Notes under the pieces: generated by a model
Database searches by the model: none
Seen by the model: only the letters and a program-made list of their open reading frames with translations
What the model was told of the DNA's origin: nothing
Translations under genes and position numbers: made by a program
In this document: positions 53,378 through 62,617 of the stretch, in pieces
Numbering within the stretch: the stretch's first letter is position 1
Layout: each line of letters starts with the position of its first letter
Source: Chryseobacterium sp. JUb7
GTDB lineage: Bacteria > Bacteroidota > Bacteroidia > Flavobacteriales > Weeksellaceae
Assembly (NCBI RefSeq): GCF_024806495.1
Contig: NZ_JANUFF010000017.1
Coordinates: 23,442 to 87,441, forward strand
Direction of reading: 5' to 3'
Length of the DNA stretch: 64,000 nt

Positions 53378-54202
53378 TTAATGACCGTGAGCGGCGATAC
53401 TCACCTCTTTCCAGTTTTGGATTTCGTCTAATCTTTTTGTGTAAACCTCATTCACAACGTGATAAGCAATTTTACCAAACAATACTCTTTGCGGAGGATT
53501 TTGATTGTCGATAAGATTCAAAACTGGTTCTACTGTCGCTTCCGGTTTTCCCCAAGTATCAGGATTTTCTCCACTTTCTGCAAAAGCCGCACGAACCGGA
53601 TTATAATCTGCAATATCCGAAGAAGTCTGAACTGCCGAAGCTCCCGCCCAATCCGTTGCAAATCCGTTAGGTTCAATTAATGTCGTTTTGATTCCCAAAT
53701 GAGCTGTTTCTGAGCCAATGGTTTCAATTAAACCTTCCACTGCGAATTTTGAAGCGTTGTACAGCCCTAAAAGCGGTAAAGTTGTTAATCCCAAAAAGCT
53801 GGAAATCTGAATAATATGTCCGCTTTTTTGTTTTCTCATCATCGGCAAAACGGCCTGTGCTACCCAAAGTGAACCGAAGAAGTTAGTTTCCATTTGTTCT
53901 CTCGCCTGCTGTTCCGTCGTTTCTTCCGTCGTTCCGAATAAACCAAAACCTGCATTGTTAATCAAAACATCAATTCTTCCGAAATGCTTTTCTACTTGTT
54001 CCGTTACTTCAAAAACTTCTGAACGGTTGTTGACATCCAATTTCAAAGGAAGAATACTATCTCCATATTTATCTTTCAAATCCTGTAATGCAGAAACATT
54101 TCTTGCTGTTGCCGCCACCTTGTCTCCTCTTTCCAAAAGAGCTTCAGTCCATAATTTTCCGAATCCTTTTGATGCTCCTGTGATAAAAACTATTTTACTC
54201 AT
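53378..54202 (-). CDS. SDR family oxidoreductase
   Basis: 274 residues: TGASKGFGKLWTEALLERGD, NNAGFG, ISSFLG, YNASK for Tyr/Lys. It is a close paralogue of the SDR at 60145: the two share KLWTEA-LERGDKVAAT, EPNG-TTD and the ending NWKEVS-AAHG. Both have the same upstream motif, so gene and promoter seem to have been duplicated together. The substrate is unknown. Confidence 0.85.
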   Translation of the reverse strand: MSKIVFITGASKGFGKLWTEALLERGDKVAATARNVSALQDLKDKYGDSILPLKLDVNNRSEVFEVTEQVEKHFGRIDVLINNAGFGLFGTTEETTEQQAREQMETNFFGSLWVAQAVLPMMRKQKSGHIIQISSFLGLTTLPLLGLYNASKFAVEGLIETIGSETAHLGIKTTLIEPNGFATDWAGASAVQTSSDIADYNPVRAAFAESGENPDTWGKPEATVEPVLNLIDNQNPPQRVLFGKIAYHVVNEVYTKRLDEIQNWKEVSIAAHGH

Positions 54203-54233
54203 TGTTTTAATTTTTTAGTGTTATTTAATGAAG

Positions 54234-54298
54234 CAAAGTTATCATCAAACCCAACCGAACTGTTAGCTCATTTTAGCTGAAAAATAGCACAGAAATAC
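54234..54298 (-). promoter_or_regulatory. Shared regulatory motif and promoter, SDR at 54202
   Basis: Minus-strand TAACTTTG (54234-54241); 26-nt motif at 54273-54298, 32 nt from the -7 element, with 22 of 26 bases as in the copy at 61048. The invariant part is AATAGCACAGAA. Confidence 0.7.
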
Positions 54299-54325
54299 GT
54301 TTTGGAATAAATTTTAAAATAAAAA

Positions 54326-54353
54326 AGCCTTCCGAAAATATATCCGGAAAGCT
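54326..54353 (-). terminator. Terminator after the AhpD-like gene
   Basis: AGCCTTCCG (54326-54334) pairs imperfectly with CGGAAAGCT (54345-54353). On the minus strand a T-run follows. It lies 38 nt beyond the stop at 54391. Confidence 0.65.
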
Positions 54354-54390
54354 TCCTCTTAAAACTAAATACTTATTACTAAAACACTTC

Positions 54391-54930
54391 TTAAATAGCC
54401 TGTGCCAAAGGAAAATCAATAGGAATCTGAATGTTGGCAAATACATAGTTGGTAAAGCTTCTCAATGCTACCAAAGCCGTCAATTCAATCAAAGCTTTTT
54501 CGTCGTATCCGACGTTGAAAAAGTTTTCTAAAGCTCCGTTTCCTGCATTTCCTTTATTGTTTGCAATGGAGTAAGCCAACTTAATCGCAGCGTCTAATTT
54601 TGCCTCTGAAAAACCTCCTTTTCTGATTCCCAGCGTATCTTCTTCTGTAAAACCTCTCATTTTCGCCAATGTCGTGTGCGCCGCCAAACAGTAATCACAT
54701 TCGTTGACTTGTGAAACAATTAAGTTAATTGCTTCTCTTTCTTTTGCCGTAAACGATGAGTCGTGCGCCAAAGACGCCTCGGTTTCCAACATCGATTTTA
54801 AAGCGGATGATGAATAACCAATGGTTGCATACAAATTGGGAATTTTCCCCATTTTTTTCTCTACGGATTCTAAAATACTTTGTGTGCCAAAACTTAGTTG
54901 TTCTTTTTCAGGTACTGAAATTGTTTTCAT
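54391..54930 (-). CDS. Carboxymuconolactone decarboxylase / AhpD-like protein
   Basis: 179 residues from the ATG at 54930 (MKTISVPEKEQLSFGTQS); the frame opens at 54975 but would overlap the preceding gene. The CxxC...H redox motif is CDYCLAAHTTLAKM within the typical REAINLIVSQVNE helix. AhpD-family proteins reduce peroxides with a disulfide relay or act as decarboxylases. It follows the 244-residue gene directly and shares its promoter with the 26-nt motif. Confidence 0.8.
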   Translation of the reverse strand: MKTISVPEKEQLSFGTQSILESVEKKMGKIPNLYATIGYSSSALKSMLETEASLAHDSSFTAKEREAINLIVSQVNECDYCLAAHTTLAKMRGFTEEDTLGIRKGGFSEAKLDAAIKLAYSIANNKGNAGNGALENFFNVGYDEKALIELTALVALRSFTNYVFANIQIPIDFPLAQAI

Positions 54931-54964
54931 TTTTTTTATGATTTTTAATGTTATTTCTTTTAAT

Positions 54965-55699
54965 TTATTTTTCAAATTTTACATCCAGAATATCGATGGA
55001 AACCAACACAAAATCTTTGTTGTAAGAGTTGTCTTCATCATTCAGGACATAAATATTTCTTTTTGTTCCTGTTTTTATGCCTTCAAATTCTTTGTAGTCT
55101 TCAATAATCTGTGTTGCAGAAGAACCGCCCAACACTTCAGGCCAATAATCGTGACGTTTTAAAAGTCCGTCCTCATTAAAATAAAATATCTGTCTTTTGC
55201 TGTGAGTGGCGAAACCATCGGGATAAATTACTTCCAGCCTATCCAATATTTCACCGTTTTCATTCCAAAATCCAAGATGATTGATTTCCACTCCCGGAAC
55301 CAGAAAATTAAAAGGAGCCGTTGCGTAATTCCAGGTTGCATAGCTGGAGAAATAAATAAGCTGAGCTCGCGTCCAAGGCGTTTCTACCGTATGACCTTTG
55401 AATGATTCTCTCGGGTTTTCCAAAAATTCTATAAGTTGTCCGTTTTCGTCAAATAACTGAACTTTTCCGGGTTCAAAAGATGACGTATAATTTTCTTTAA
55501 AAATATTTTCCCATAAGCTTTTCTGCTCTTTTAAAGAACCGACAAACTGTACATCGCTCAAAGCGTTTTCGTGTCCTTTCATTCCCCAGACTGCACCACC
55601 GATTTGGGTGTGGATTTTTATAGTCTGAAATTCGGATGCGCTGTTGATTCCGTGAGCGGCTAAAACTTTATTGACCAATGTTTGAGTTGAAGTTTCCAT
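54965..55699 (-). CDS. Uncharacterised protein of the motif regulon
   Basis: 244 residues that I do not recognise. There is no signal peptide. A tryptophan- and tyrosine-rich middle (YFSSYATWNYATAPFNFLVPG) is followed by HLGFWNENGEILDRLEVIYPDGFATHSKR, which has the look of a lipocalin- or NTF2-like beta-rich fold, as in the acetoacetate-decarboxylase or nuclear-transport-factor superfamilies; this is a guess. It is first gene of an operon with an AhpD-like protein and has the shared motif upstream. Confidence 0.6.
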   Translation of the reverse strand: METSTQTLVNKVLAAHGINSASEFQTIKIHTQIGGAVWGMKGHENALSDVQFVGSLKEQKSLWENIFKENYTSSFEPGKVQLFDENGQLIEFLENPRESFKGHTVETPWTRAQLIYFSSYATWNYATAPFNFLVPGVEINHLGFWNENGEILDRLEVIYPDGFATHSKRQIFYFNEDGLLKRHDYWPEVLGGSSATQIIEDYKEFEGIKTGTKRNIYVLNDEDNSYNKDFVLVSIDILDVKFEK

Positions 55700-55744
55700 T
55701 TTTTTAATTTTTAAGTGTTATTAAATTGTTTCGTTTTGTTGATA

Positions 55745-55809
55745 CAAAGTTAGCTGGGCTTCAAGGCTAAAGTGTAGTTCATTTCAGCGGAAGAATAGCA
55801 CAGAATTAC
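55745..55809 (-). promoter_or_regulatory. Shared regulatory motif and promoter, operon at 55699
   Basis: Minus-strand TAACTTTG (55745-55752); 26-nt motif at 55784-55809, identical to the copy at 61048-61073 across all 26 bases, 32 nt from the -7 element. It lies in the spacer with the divergent SDR gene at 55912 and could serve both. Confidence 0.75.
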
Positions 55810-55911
55810 CCAACCGAAATCGTAGAAATGTATAAGACCTTCCGTAAAATCGACAAGCGATTCGTGTTTGCTTATCGGAACTTTGTCTAAGAAATTTTAA
55901 ACAAATTCATT

Positions 55912-56715
55912 ATGAAAAATACAGTATTCATCACCGGTGCGTCATCGGGATTGGGAAAAGCAACCGCCAGATTATTTCAGCAAAACGGATGGAATGTCAT
56001 CGCCGCAATGCGTTCGCCGGAAAACGAAAAAGAACTGAATCTTCTTGAAAATGTTCTATTGGTAAAACTAGATGTAACCAATCCAAAACAAATTCAGGAA
56101 GCGATAACAAAAGGAACAGATACATTCGGTTCGATTGATGTCTTGTTAAACAGCGCAGGCTACGGATTGATGGGCGTTTTCGAATCTTCAAATCCTGAAC
56201 AGATTCAGAAACAGTTTGAAGTCAATGTTTTTGGTTTAATGAATGTTACCAAAGCCATTTTACCAATAATGAGAGCTCAGAAAAAAGGAACAATTATTAA
56301 TATTTCTTCGTTCGGAGGCGTTACAGCGGGACCGTTTGCCAGTTTATACAACAGCTCAAAATTTGCAGTGGAAGGATTTTCCGAAGCTTTACATTTTGAA
56401 GTTTCCTCATTTGGAATTGACGTAAAAATCGTAGAACCGGGCAGTATCGCCACCAATTTCAGAAGCGGAATCGAGATGATTCAGAATACAATTGAAGAAT
56501 ACAATACGGAATTGGCAGCATTTATCCCAAAATTCACCAAACGTACAGAACATCTTCCAAAAGCGAGCGCAGAAGAAGTTGCAGAAACTATTTTTGGTGC
56601 CGCAACCAATCAACTTTCTAAGTTAAGATATGTGATTGGCGAAGATGCGCAGTTTTATATCGATTTGAAAAACAAAAATTCTGAGGAAGATTTTCTGAGA
56701 CTGATGCAGAATTAA
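55912..56715 (+). CDS. SDR family oxidoreductase
   Basis: 267 residues: TGASSGLGKATARLFQQNGWNVIAAMRSPE, NSAGYGLMG, ISSFGG, YNSSK for Tyr/Lys. It belongs to the same classical SDR subgroup as those at 38931, 53378 and 60145. It is divergent from the 55699 operon. A near-consensus -7 element GAACTTTG lies about 35 nt upstream. An AraC gene follows 210 nt downstream on the same strand. Confidence 0.85.
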   Translation: MKNTVFITGASSGLGKATARLFQQNGWNVIAAMRSPENEKELNLLENVLLVKLDVTNPKQIQEAITKGTDTFGSIDVLLNSAGYGLMGVFESSNPEQIQKQFEVNVFGLMNVTKAILPIMRAQKKGTIINISSFGGVTAGPFASLYNSSKFAVEGFSEALHFEVSSFGIDVKIVEPGSIATNFRSGIEMIQNTIEEYNTELAAFIPKFTKRTEHLPKASAEEVAETIFGAATNQLSKLRYVIGEDAQFYIDLKNKNSEEDFLRLMQN

Positions 56716-56925
56716 TCATTAAATTATATTTTAAACCGCAAAAGCAACTAAAGATTTTAATTTCGAATAATCTTTAAAAAGCTAACAAAACGTTTAATAA
56801 AGTACATTAACCATAACATTTTGTAAACTTTTGAATTCATTTTTTAAACATTTCTTTTGAGACTTTTACGGTAAAAAAATTTAGCGTAATCAATATTATC
56901 TTTAATTTTAACTAAAATCAGAAAA

Positions 56926-57843
56926 ATGTCAGACGCTTTTATTTCCATAAAATCTGTTGCAGACCTTCATCGTTTTTACAGTTATGGAAGTCCTAAACAT
57001 CCTTTGATCACGGTGATTGATCTGAAAAACGTAAGCCGTTCCGACGAAAATTTCGCAGACTATCTGTACAGCCTTGATTTGTACACGATTGTTTACAAAA
57101 AATTTAAAGGAAGTTTAAAATACGGACGTTCAAGTTATGATTTTCAGGAAGGAACTTTGATGTTTACCGCTCCGAATCAGGTGATGAGTCCGAGTGCAGA
57201 TACAGAGATTGAGGAAGGTTGGTTTCTGGCATTTCATCCCGATTTTATATACGGTTCAGATTTAGGAAAAAAAATTCACAAATACAGTTTTTTTCAATAC
57301 GAAAGCAATGAAGCGCTTCACATTTCGGAAGATGAAAAGATTTTGCTTAATGAGGTCATTGTAAGAGTTAAAAAAGAATATTCGCAGAATATCGACCGCC
57401 ACACTCAAGGTTTAATTTTAAATCAGATTGAAATGCTTCTGAATTATTCTGATCGATTTTATGACCGACAGTTTTTTACCCGAAACAAAACCGGAAACGA
57501 TGTAACCCAACGCTTTGAAAGTCTTCTTAATGATTATTTTAATGATGAACAATTGATTGAAAAAGGCATTCCTGAAGTAAAATATTTCGCAGAAAAACTG
57601 AATCTTTCTTCCAATTATCTATCAGATTTGCTCAGTAAATTCACAGGTAAAACGACGATAGAACATATTCATCTGAAATTGGTTGACAAAGCGAAAAATA
57701 TCCTTTTGGGAACTACAAAATCGGTAAGCGAAATTGCTTACGAACTCGGTTTTGAACATCCCTCCCACTTCACCAAAATTTTTAAAACGAAAGCAGGAAT
57801 TTCTCCGCTACACTTCAGAAAACAGTTTCCTGAGCAGAATTAA
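56926..57843 (+). CDS. AraC family transcriptional regulator
   Basis: 305 residues. N-terminus SVADLHRFYSYGSPKHPLITVIDL of the HPL-motif set; C-terminal helix-turn-helix pair ends KSVSEIAYELGFEHPSHFTKIFKTKAGISPLHFR. It follows the SDR at 55912, and is convergent with the AraC gene at 57856 with only 12 nt between their ends. It is a candidate reader of the 26-nt motif, as are the other AraC genes here. Confidence 0.85.
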   Translation: MSDAFISIKSVADLHRFYSYGSPKHPLITVIDLKNVSRSDENFADYLYSLDLYTIVYKKFKGSLKYGRSSYDFQEGTLMFTAPNQVMSPSADTEIEEGWFLAFHPDFIYGSDLGKKIHKYSFFQYESNEALHISEDEKILLNEVIVRVKKEYSQNIDRHTQGLILNQIEMLLNYSDRFYDRQFFTRNKTGNDVTQRFESLLNDYFNDEQLIEKGIPEVKYFAEKLNLSSNYLSDLLSKFTGKTTIEHIHLKLVDKAKNILLGTTKSVSEIAYELGFEHPSHFTKIFKTKAGISPLHFRKQFPEQN

Positions 57844-57855
57844 AAACATTTGAAA

Positions 57856-58764
57856 CTACTTAACCGCTTCCTTTTTATATTGAACAGGCGTAACCCCAAC
57901 CACTTTTTTGAATAATCGGGTAAAATAAGACGGACTTTCGAAACCTAAATCATAGGCAATTCCTGCAACATTGCTTTCCGAACTCAATAAGAGATTTTTT
58001 GCTTCTTTAATTAAATAAATATGAACGTGCTCCAATGCCGTTTTTCCGGTTTCCTGCTTTAGAATATCGCTGAGATAACGAGGAGAAACAGCTAATTCGT
58101 TCGCCATAAAATTGACGGTAGGCAAACCATCTTCCACGTGCTTATTTTCCTTAAAATAATTATCTAAAACCGTAAGGAATTTTTTAACCATTGTTCCGGA
58201 AACGTTGGAACTGCGATCTATGAACTGTCTTTTGTAAAAACGGTCAGAATATTTTAAAATAGAATCGATATGCGAAAGAATAATTTCCCTGCTGAATTCG
58301 TCAGAATTTTCATCATATTCTCTTCTAATCTTTTCATACAGTTCCCACATAATCACTTCTTCCGAAGGCGAAATATGAAGGGCTTCATTGATTTCATATT
58401 CAAAATAACCGTACTTTTTAATTTGCTCATTCAACGGATGTCCCGACAGATAATCTTCGTGAAAAAACATTACAAAACCCTTTTCGGCAAACTGTACATT
58501 TTGCACCTCAATAATCTGTCTGGGCTTCATAAAAACGGCGGAACCGTTGTTGTGATCGTATTTGGTCTTTCCATACAAAACGTAGCCAGACTTGATCTTC
58601 TTTAAACCAATCATATAAAAATCTCCTGTAAATCGGTCTTCGCCGACAGAATAGGTCATCAGTTCTTTGCAGGTCATCAAACTCAAAAGAGGATTTTTCG
58701 GAGGCTCGAAACCGCTTTTCTCGTGCAGCTCTGTGATACTTTTATAGTGATTGATTTTTTCCAT
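57856..58764 (-). CDS. AraC family transcriptional regulator
   Basis: 302 residues. N-terminus SITELHEKSGFEPPKNPLLSLMTC; C-terminal helix-turn-helix ending SNVAGIAYDLGFESPSYFTRLFKKVVGVTPVQYK. It resembles the gene at 51469 more than the convergent neighbour at 56926. The -7 element TAAATTTG (minus, 58796-58803) lies 32 nt upstream of the start. Downstream of the broken MFS gene on the same strand, 58 nt apart. Confidence 0.85.
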   Translation of the reverse strand: MEKINHYKSITELHEKSGFEPPKNPLLSLMTCKELMTYSVGEDRFTGDFYMIGLKKIKSGYVLYGKTKYDHNNGSAVFMKPRQIIEVQNVQFAEKGFVMFFHEDYLSGHPLNEQIKKYGYFEYEINEALHISPSEEVIMWELYEKIRREYDENSDEFSREIILSHIDSILKYSDRFYKRQFIDRSSNVSGTMVKKFLTVLDNYFKENKHVEDGLPTVNFMANELAVSPRYLSDILKQETGKTALEHVHIYLIKEAKNLLLSSESNVAGIAYDLGFESPSYFTRLFKKVVGVTPVQYKKEAVK

Positions 58765-58821
58765 ATTTATTGGGGCTAGAAGTTTTAAGTATGATCAAAT
58801 TTAGTAAATAAAAAGGAGCTT

Positions 58822-60047
58822 TTATATCTTGGATTTTATAAGATGAGAGGGAATTTCTGTATTGCTGACAATTGCTTTTCTAAACAGTAAAATAACTATA
58901 AACAATGTTACCACAATAATAAAATTAACCATTGCAAATGTCTGAATATCTTTAATTTCAAATACATTGATTAATCCGTAACCTGCAACTGAGCTTACCA
59001 CATACACGCCACCGCCCGTCAAACCGCTTGCAATACCTGCATTTGCCGTGAATCTCTGCAAACTGTACGCATAAACATTGTTGAAAATGAAACCCGATAA
59101 AAGATGTAGCGATAAAGTGAATCCCAGTAAAAATACCAATCCGTCATACTTTGAAGTGACAGCAAACATTGCGAAAACGATGATTAACTGTAAAATAATT
59201 GCAGCATTTATTTTTGCGAAAAGTCCTTTTTTAATCATTAATTTAGAAATAATTCCGCCACTCATTAAGGCAATTCCGGAAGCCAGTGAACTGTATCCCG
59301 TAACCACAGGTGAAAATCCGTATACTTTTTCGATAATAAACGGACTTACCATTCCGTAAACTACAAGAAGCGAATAACTTAAACCAATAATTATTAATCC
59401 AAAATAAAAATCTGGTGTTCCCAGCATTTTTCTGTAGACTGCCACAATTTCTTTTCTTTTAAATACCTGAAAATTCTGCAGAGATTCTCCCGTAAATCGA
59501 AGTTCGAAAACTAAAATGATGACGGTGAGAATTCCCAGGAGATAAAAATTGGACTGCCATCCGAAAAGTACCTGCAAATATCCTCCTATAAACGGCGCAA
59601 CAATAGGTGCAGTTGCCCAGACAATCGAAAAAAGACTGGTGTAATGTTTCAGTTTTTCACCTTTGTAAAGGTCAACAAAAAAGCTCTTTTACCAACAATA
59701 ATCAGCGAAACCGTGATTCCCTGAATAATTCTCATTAAATAAATTACATAAATTTCAGGAACCAAAGCAATGACAAAACTTGCCAGAGAAAAGGTAATTA
59801 AAGCAAAAATATTGATTCTGTATCTCCCAAAACTATCGAGGATACTTCCGATAAATAGTTGGCTAAACCCTGAACTTACCATAAATAAAAGCAGCGAAAT
59901 CTGCACTTTTTCAACCGGAACCCTCAAATCTTCTGCCATTGCCGGTAGTGATGGGATGTAAATATCCGTCGTCAACCCACCCAACGGAATGAGAATAAAC
60001 GCCAGTAATGTACTGATGTATAAATATTTTGTATTTTGAAATTTCAT
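58822..60047 (-). pseudogene. Bcr/CflA-like MFS transporter gene with a frameshift
   Basis: The N-terminal part (60047-59649, 132 residues: IPLGGLTTDIYIPSLPAMAEDLRV, FGRYRINIFALI) and the C-terminal part (from about 59577 to 58822) are two halves of one drug-resistance transporter of about 400 residues. The frame is lost in a run of six T on the coding strand (A6 at 59677-59682); one more T restores AFFVDLYKGEKLKHYTSLFSIV between the halves. It is either a real loss of function or a homopolymer sequencing error. Confidence 0.8.
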
Positions 60048-60094
60048 CGTAATAATTGATTTTATGAGGAAAACCCTTAAATATTAAAACAAAA

Positions 60095-60125
60095 AAGTAA
60101 ATCCAATCTTGAGTCGGATTTACTT
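60095..60125 (-). terminator. Terminator after the SDR at 60145
   Basis: AAGTAAATCC (60095-60104) pairs with GGATTTACTT (60116-60125), followed on the minus strand by T-rich sequence. It separates the SDR from the broken MFS gene. Confidence 0.75.
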
Positions 60126-60144
60126 AATTTTTCACGTTTTTAAA

Positions 60145-60966
60145 TTATCCGTGAGCCGCTTCGGAAACCTCTTTCCAGTCGTTCCAGACCTGAAGCTTTT
60201 CTGCGTACACTCTTTCTGTTTTTCTTAATCCCACTTTTCCCAGGAATAGACGTAATGGCGGATTCTCACTGTCAATTAATTTTAAAATCGCAGGAACCGT
60301 TGCTTCTGGTTTTCCATAATCTTCGGGCAACAGACCTTCAGCTTCTCCCAAGCTTGATTTCAAAGCATCATAAGCAGAAATAGCATCGCCGTGAACCGCT
60401 GAACTTCCGCCAAAATCGGTTGTATATCCGTTGGGCTCAATCATCGTTACATTAATTCCAAACGGTTTTACTTCTGTTGCCAAAGCTTCACTGAAACCTT
60501 CTACTGCAAATTTTGTCGCATTATAAATTCCTAAAGTCGGCAAACTCCAAACGCCCAACACGCTTGATAGCTGAATCACGTGACCACTTCCCTGTGCTCT
60601 GAAAATCGGCAAAGCTGCCTGTGTAACCCAAAGTGTCCCGAAAACATTGGCTTCAAAAACATCTTTCGTTACTTTTTCTCTCACTTCTTCAACCGCTCCG
60701 AAAACGCCGTAACCAGCGTTATTAATGACAACGTCCAGACTTCCGAAGTGACTTTTAGCTTTATTTACAGCTTCAAAAACCGCTTCTCTGTTGGTAATAT
60801 CTAAAGAAATAGGAAGAAAAGTTTCGGGATATTGTTCTGCCAAATCCTTATAAGCTTCAATATTTCTTGATGTTGCTGCAACTTTGTCGCCTCTTTTAAG
60901 GAATGCTTCTGTCCAAAGTTTTCCGAATCCTCTTGATGCTCCTGTGATAAAAATTGTCTTTTCCAT
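60145..60966 (-). CDS. SDR family oxidoreductase
   Basis: 273 residues: TGASRGFGKLWTEAFLKRGD, NNAGYGVFG, LSSVLG, YNATK for Tyr/Lys, EPNGYTTDFGG. Close paralogue of the SDR at 53378 (same ending and same upstream motif). It forms a one-gene unit between the promoter at 61009 and the terminator at 60095. The substrate is unknown. Confidence 0.85.
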   Translation of the reverse strand: MEKTIFITGASRGFGKLWTEAFLKRGDKVAATSRNIEAYKDLAEQYPETFLPISLDITNREAVFEAVNKAKSHFGSLDVVINNAGYGVFGAVEEVREKVTKDVFEANVFGTLWVTQAALPIFRAQGSGHVIQLSSVLGVWSLPTLGIYNATKFAVEGFSEALATEVKPFGINVTMIEPNGYTTDFGGSSAVHGDAISAYDALKSSLGEAEGLLPEDYGKPEATVPAILKLIDSENPPLRLFLGKVGLRKTERVYAEKLQVWNDWKEVSEAAHG

Positions 60967-61008
60967 TTTTAAAAATTTTAATTGTTTTGTTTTTTAATTT
61001 TGATAGGA

Positions 61009-61073
61009 CAAAGTTATCTCGCATCAGAGCCAATCTTGTAGCTCAAATCAGCGGAAGAATAGCACAGAATTAC
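61009..61073 (-). promoter_or_regulatory. Shared regulatory motif and promoter, SDR at 60966
   Basis: Minus-strand TAACTTTG (61009-61016) and the 26-nt motif at 61048-61073, 32 nt apart; used here as the reference copy. The plus-strand core is GGAAGAATAGCACAGA. Confidence 0.75.
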
Positions 61074-61142
61074 GGTAAGACTTTTTGATTTAAATTTTAA
61101 AATAAAATCGGAAGAAAATTCTCTCGACTTATTAAGTTAAGT

Positions 61143-61709
61143 TTAAATATTATTTTTCAAATGTGTTTCAAATGAAGCCAATTCCTGTTCTATATTTGGA
61201 TTTTTAAAAACATCATAAAACGCAAATGTCGGCAATGGCTGAACTCCCACAAACTGAAGTGTTACCGTGAAAGGTTTTGTAAATTCTTCCATTGAGAAAT
61301 CTTCAAGCAACTGACCTGAGTTTCCAAAAGTCTCTTCGGGAGCATTCCACGTATTCACAATCATTCCTTTGCTTTGCAGAAGTCCGCCTGTACCGTAATT
61401 TCCGCCATTATTTCTGCCATCGCCGGCGTAGATTTTTCCATAACTACTCATCAAAACTTTATCGATATAATCTTTTGTTTTAGCAGGCATTCCAAACCAG
61501 TTAATCGGAAAATGAAATAGTACGAAATCGGCATTTACCCATTTTTCAATTTCCTGTGGAATTTCGTAGCCATTGTCGATAAATGTTTCCAGAATTTCGT
61601 AGCCTTTTTCTTCAAAAACATTTTTACTTTTTTCAAAAATCGTTTTGTTGAGATTTCCTTCTGCAATTTGTGGCCATTTGATATGACCGTTGATGATTAA
61701 TGCTTTCAT
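61143..61709 (-). CDS. NAD(P)H:quinone oxidoreductase, MdaB-like flavodoxin fold
   Basis: 188 residues: ALIINGHIKW at the start, FVLFHFPINWFGMPAKTKDYIDKVL, GRNNGGNYGTGGLLQSKG and WNAPEETFG, matching the FAD-binding MdaB/NQO1 group, which reduces quinones by two electrons. It starts 4 nt after the enoyl-CoA hydratase-like gene and forms a pair with it. Confidence 0.85.
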   Translation of the reverse strand: MKALIINGHIKWPQIAEGNLNKTIFEKSKNVFEEKGYEILETFIDNGYEIPQEIEKWVNADFVLFHFPINWFGMPAKTKDYIDKVLMSSYGKIYAGDGRNNGGNYGTGGLLQSKGMIVNTWNAPEETFGNSGQLLEDFSMEEFTKPFTVTLQFVGVQPLPTFAFYDVFKNPNIEQELASFETHLKNNI

Positions 61710-61713
61710 TTAA

Positions 61714-62517
61714 TTATAAATATTTTCCAAGATTTAGTTCGACATCGCCATAGGTTTGTAGTCCTTGGTCTAACAGTTTTTTAATTCTGGATCTTGCTTC
61801 AGGCTCTGTTAATGATGCGAAGAAGGCGATTTGGGTTTCCATAATATGTTCATTTTTAGGAATAACTACCCTTTCGTTCATCGTTGCTTTTATTTTTTTG
61901 ATGATTTTCAAATCAAAAGAATCAATTCTTTTGGCTAAATTTTCTACGAATGCATCCAGTTCATTATCGGGAAATGCTCGATTAATCCAACCGTAATCAG
62001 CGGCAGTTTGAGCATCATAATCGTCACCACTCAAAATAATTTCCAGAGCTCTTGCCTTTCCTGTCAATAAATGGAGACGTTCCAGTCCACCACCGCCGGG
62101 AAAAGAACCGATTCCGATTTCAGGCTGTGCAAAAACGGCTTTTTCCTTGCTTGCAAAACGCATATCAAAAGCCTGAATAAACTCGCTTCCCAAACCTCTC
62201 GCTCTTCCTCTGATAGAAGCAATGCTTACAAACGGAGCCTGTTCGAGACGTTTTGCAACATCTGGCCAGGATTTTGAAAGTCCGGTTTTTCCCTCACCTT
62301 TAGGAAAATCAAAAATATTGACCAATTCTGCGTGAGCTACATAAAATTCTGGGTTGGAACTTTCAAAAACCACTACTTTCAAATTTTCGTTGGCTTCCAA
62401 TTCATCCATTAATGTTCTTAATTGGACCGAAAATTCAGGGTCGAATACGTTTACCGGAGGATGATTGATGGCTACTTTCCAATAGCTTTCGGTTATTTTA
62501 TTTGTTGTAAAAATCAT
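61714..62517 (-). CDS. Enoyl-CoA hydratase/isomerase family protein
   Basis: 267 residues of the crotonase fold: NHPPVNVFDPEF, VVVFESSNPEFYVAHAELVNIFD, SIRGRARGLGSEFIQAFDMRFAS (oxyanion glycines and Glu) and GIGSFPGGGGLERLHLLTGKARALEIILSG. Reaction type cannot be told without the acids being aligned. A weak form of the shared motif may lie at 62606 with TAATTTTG (minus, 62568-62575), 31 nt apart. Confidence 0.85.
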   Translation of the reverse strand: MIFTTNKITESYWKVAINHPPVNVFDPEFSVQLRTLMDELEANENLKVVVFESSNPEFYVAHAELVNIFDFPKGEGKTGLSKSWPDVAKRLEQAPFVSIASIRGRARGLGSEFIQAFDMRFASKEKAVFAQPEIGIGSFPGGGGLERLHLLTGKARALEIILSGDDYDAQTAADYGWINRAFPDNELDAFVENLAKRIDSFDLKIIKKIKATMNERVVIPKNEHIMETQIAFFASLTEPEARSRIKKLLDQGLQTYGDVELNLGKYL

Positions 62518-62617
62518 AGTAATAATTTTAATTGATGTAAATCTTAAGACATAAATTATTGTCTGTTCAAAATTAATCGGACAGACTTTTGACTTTTAAC
62601 ACAAATCGGGGAATATG

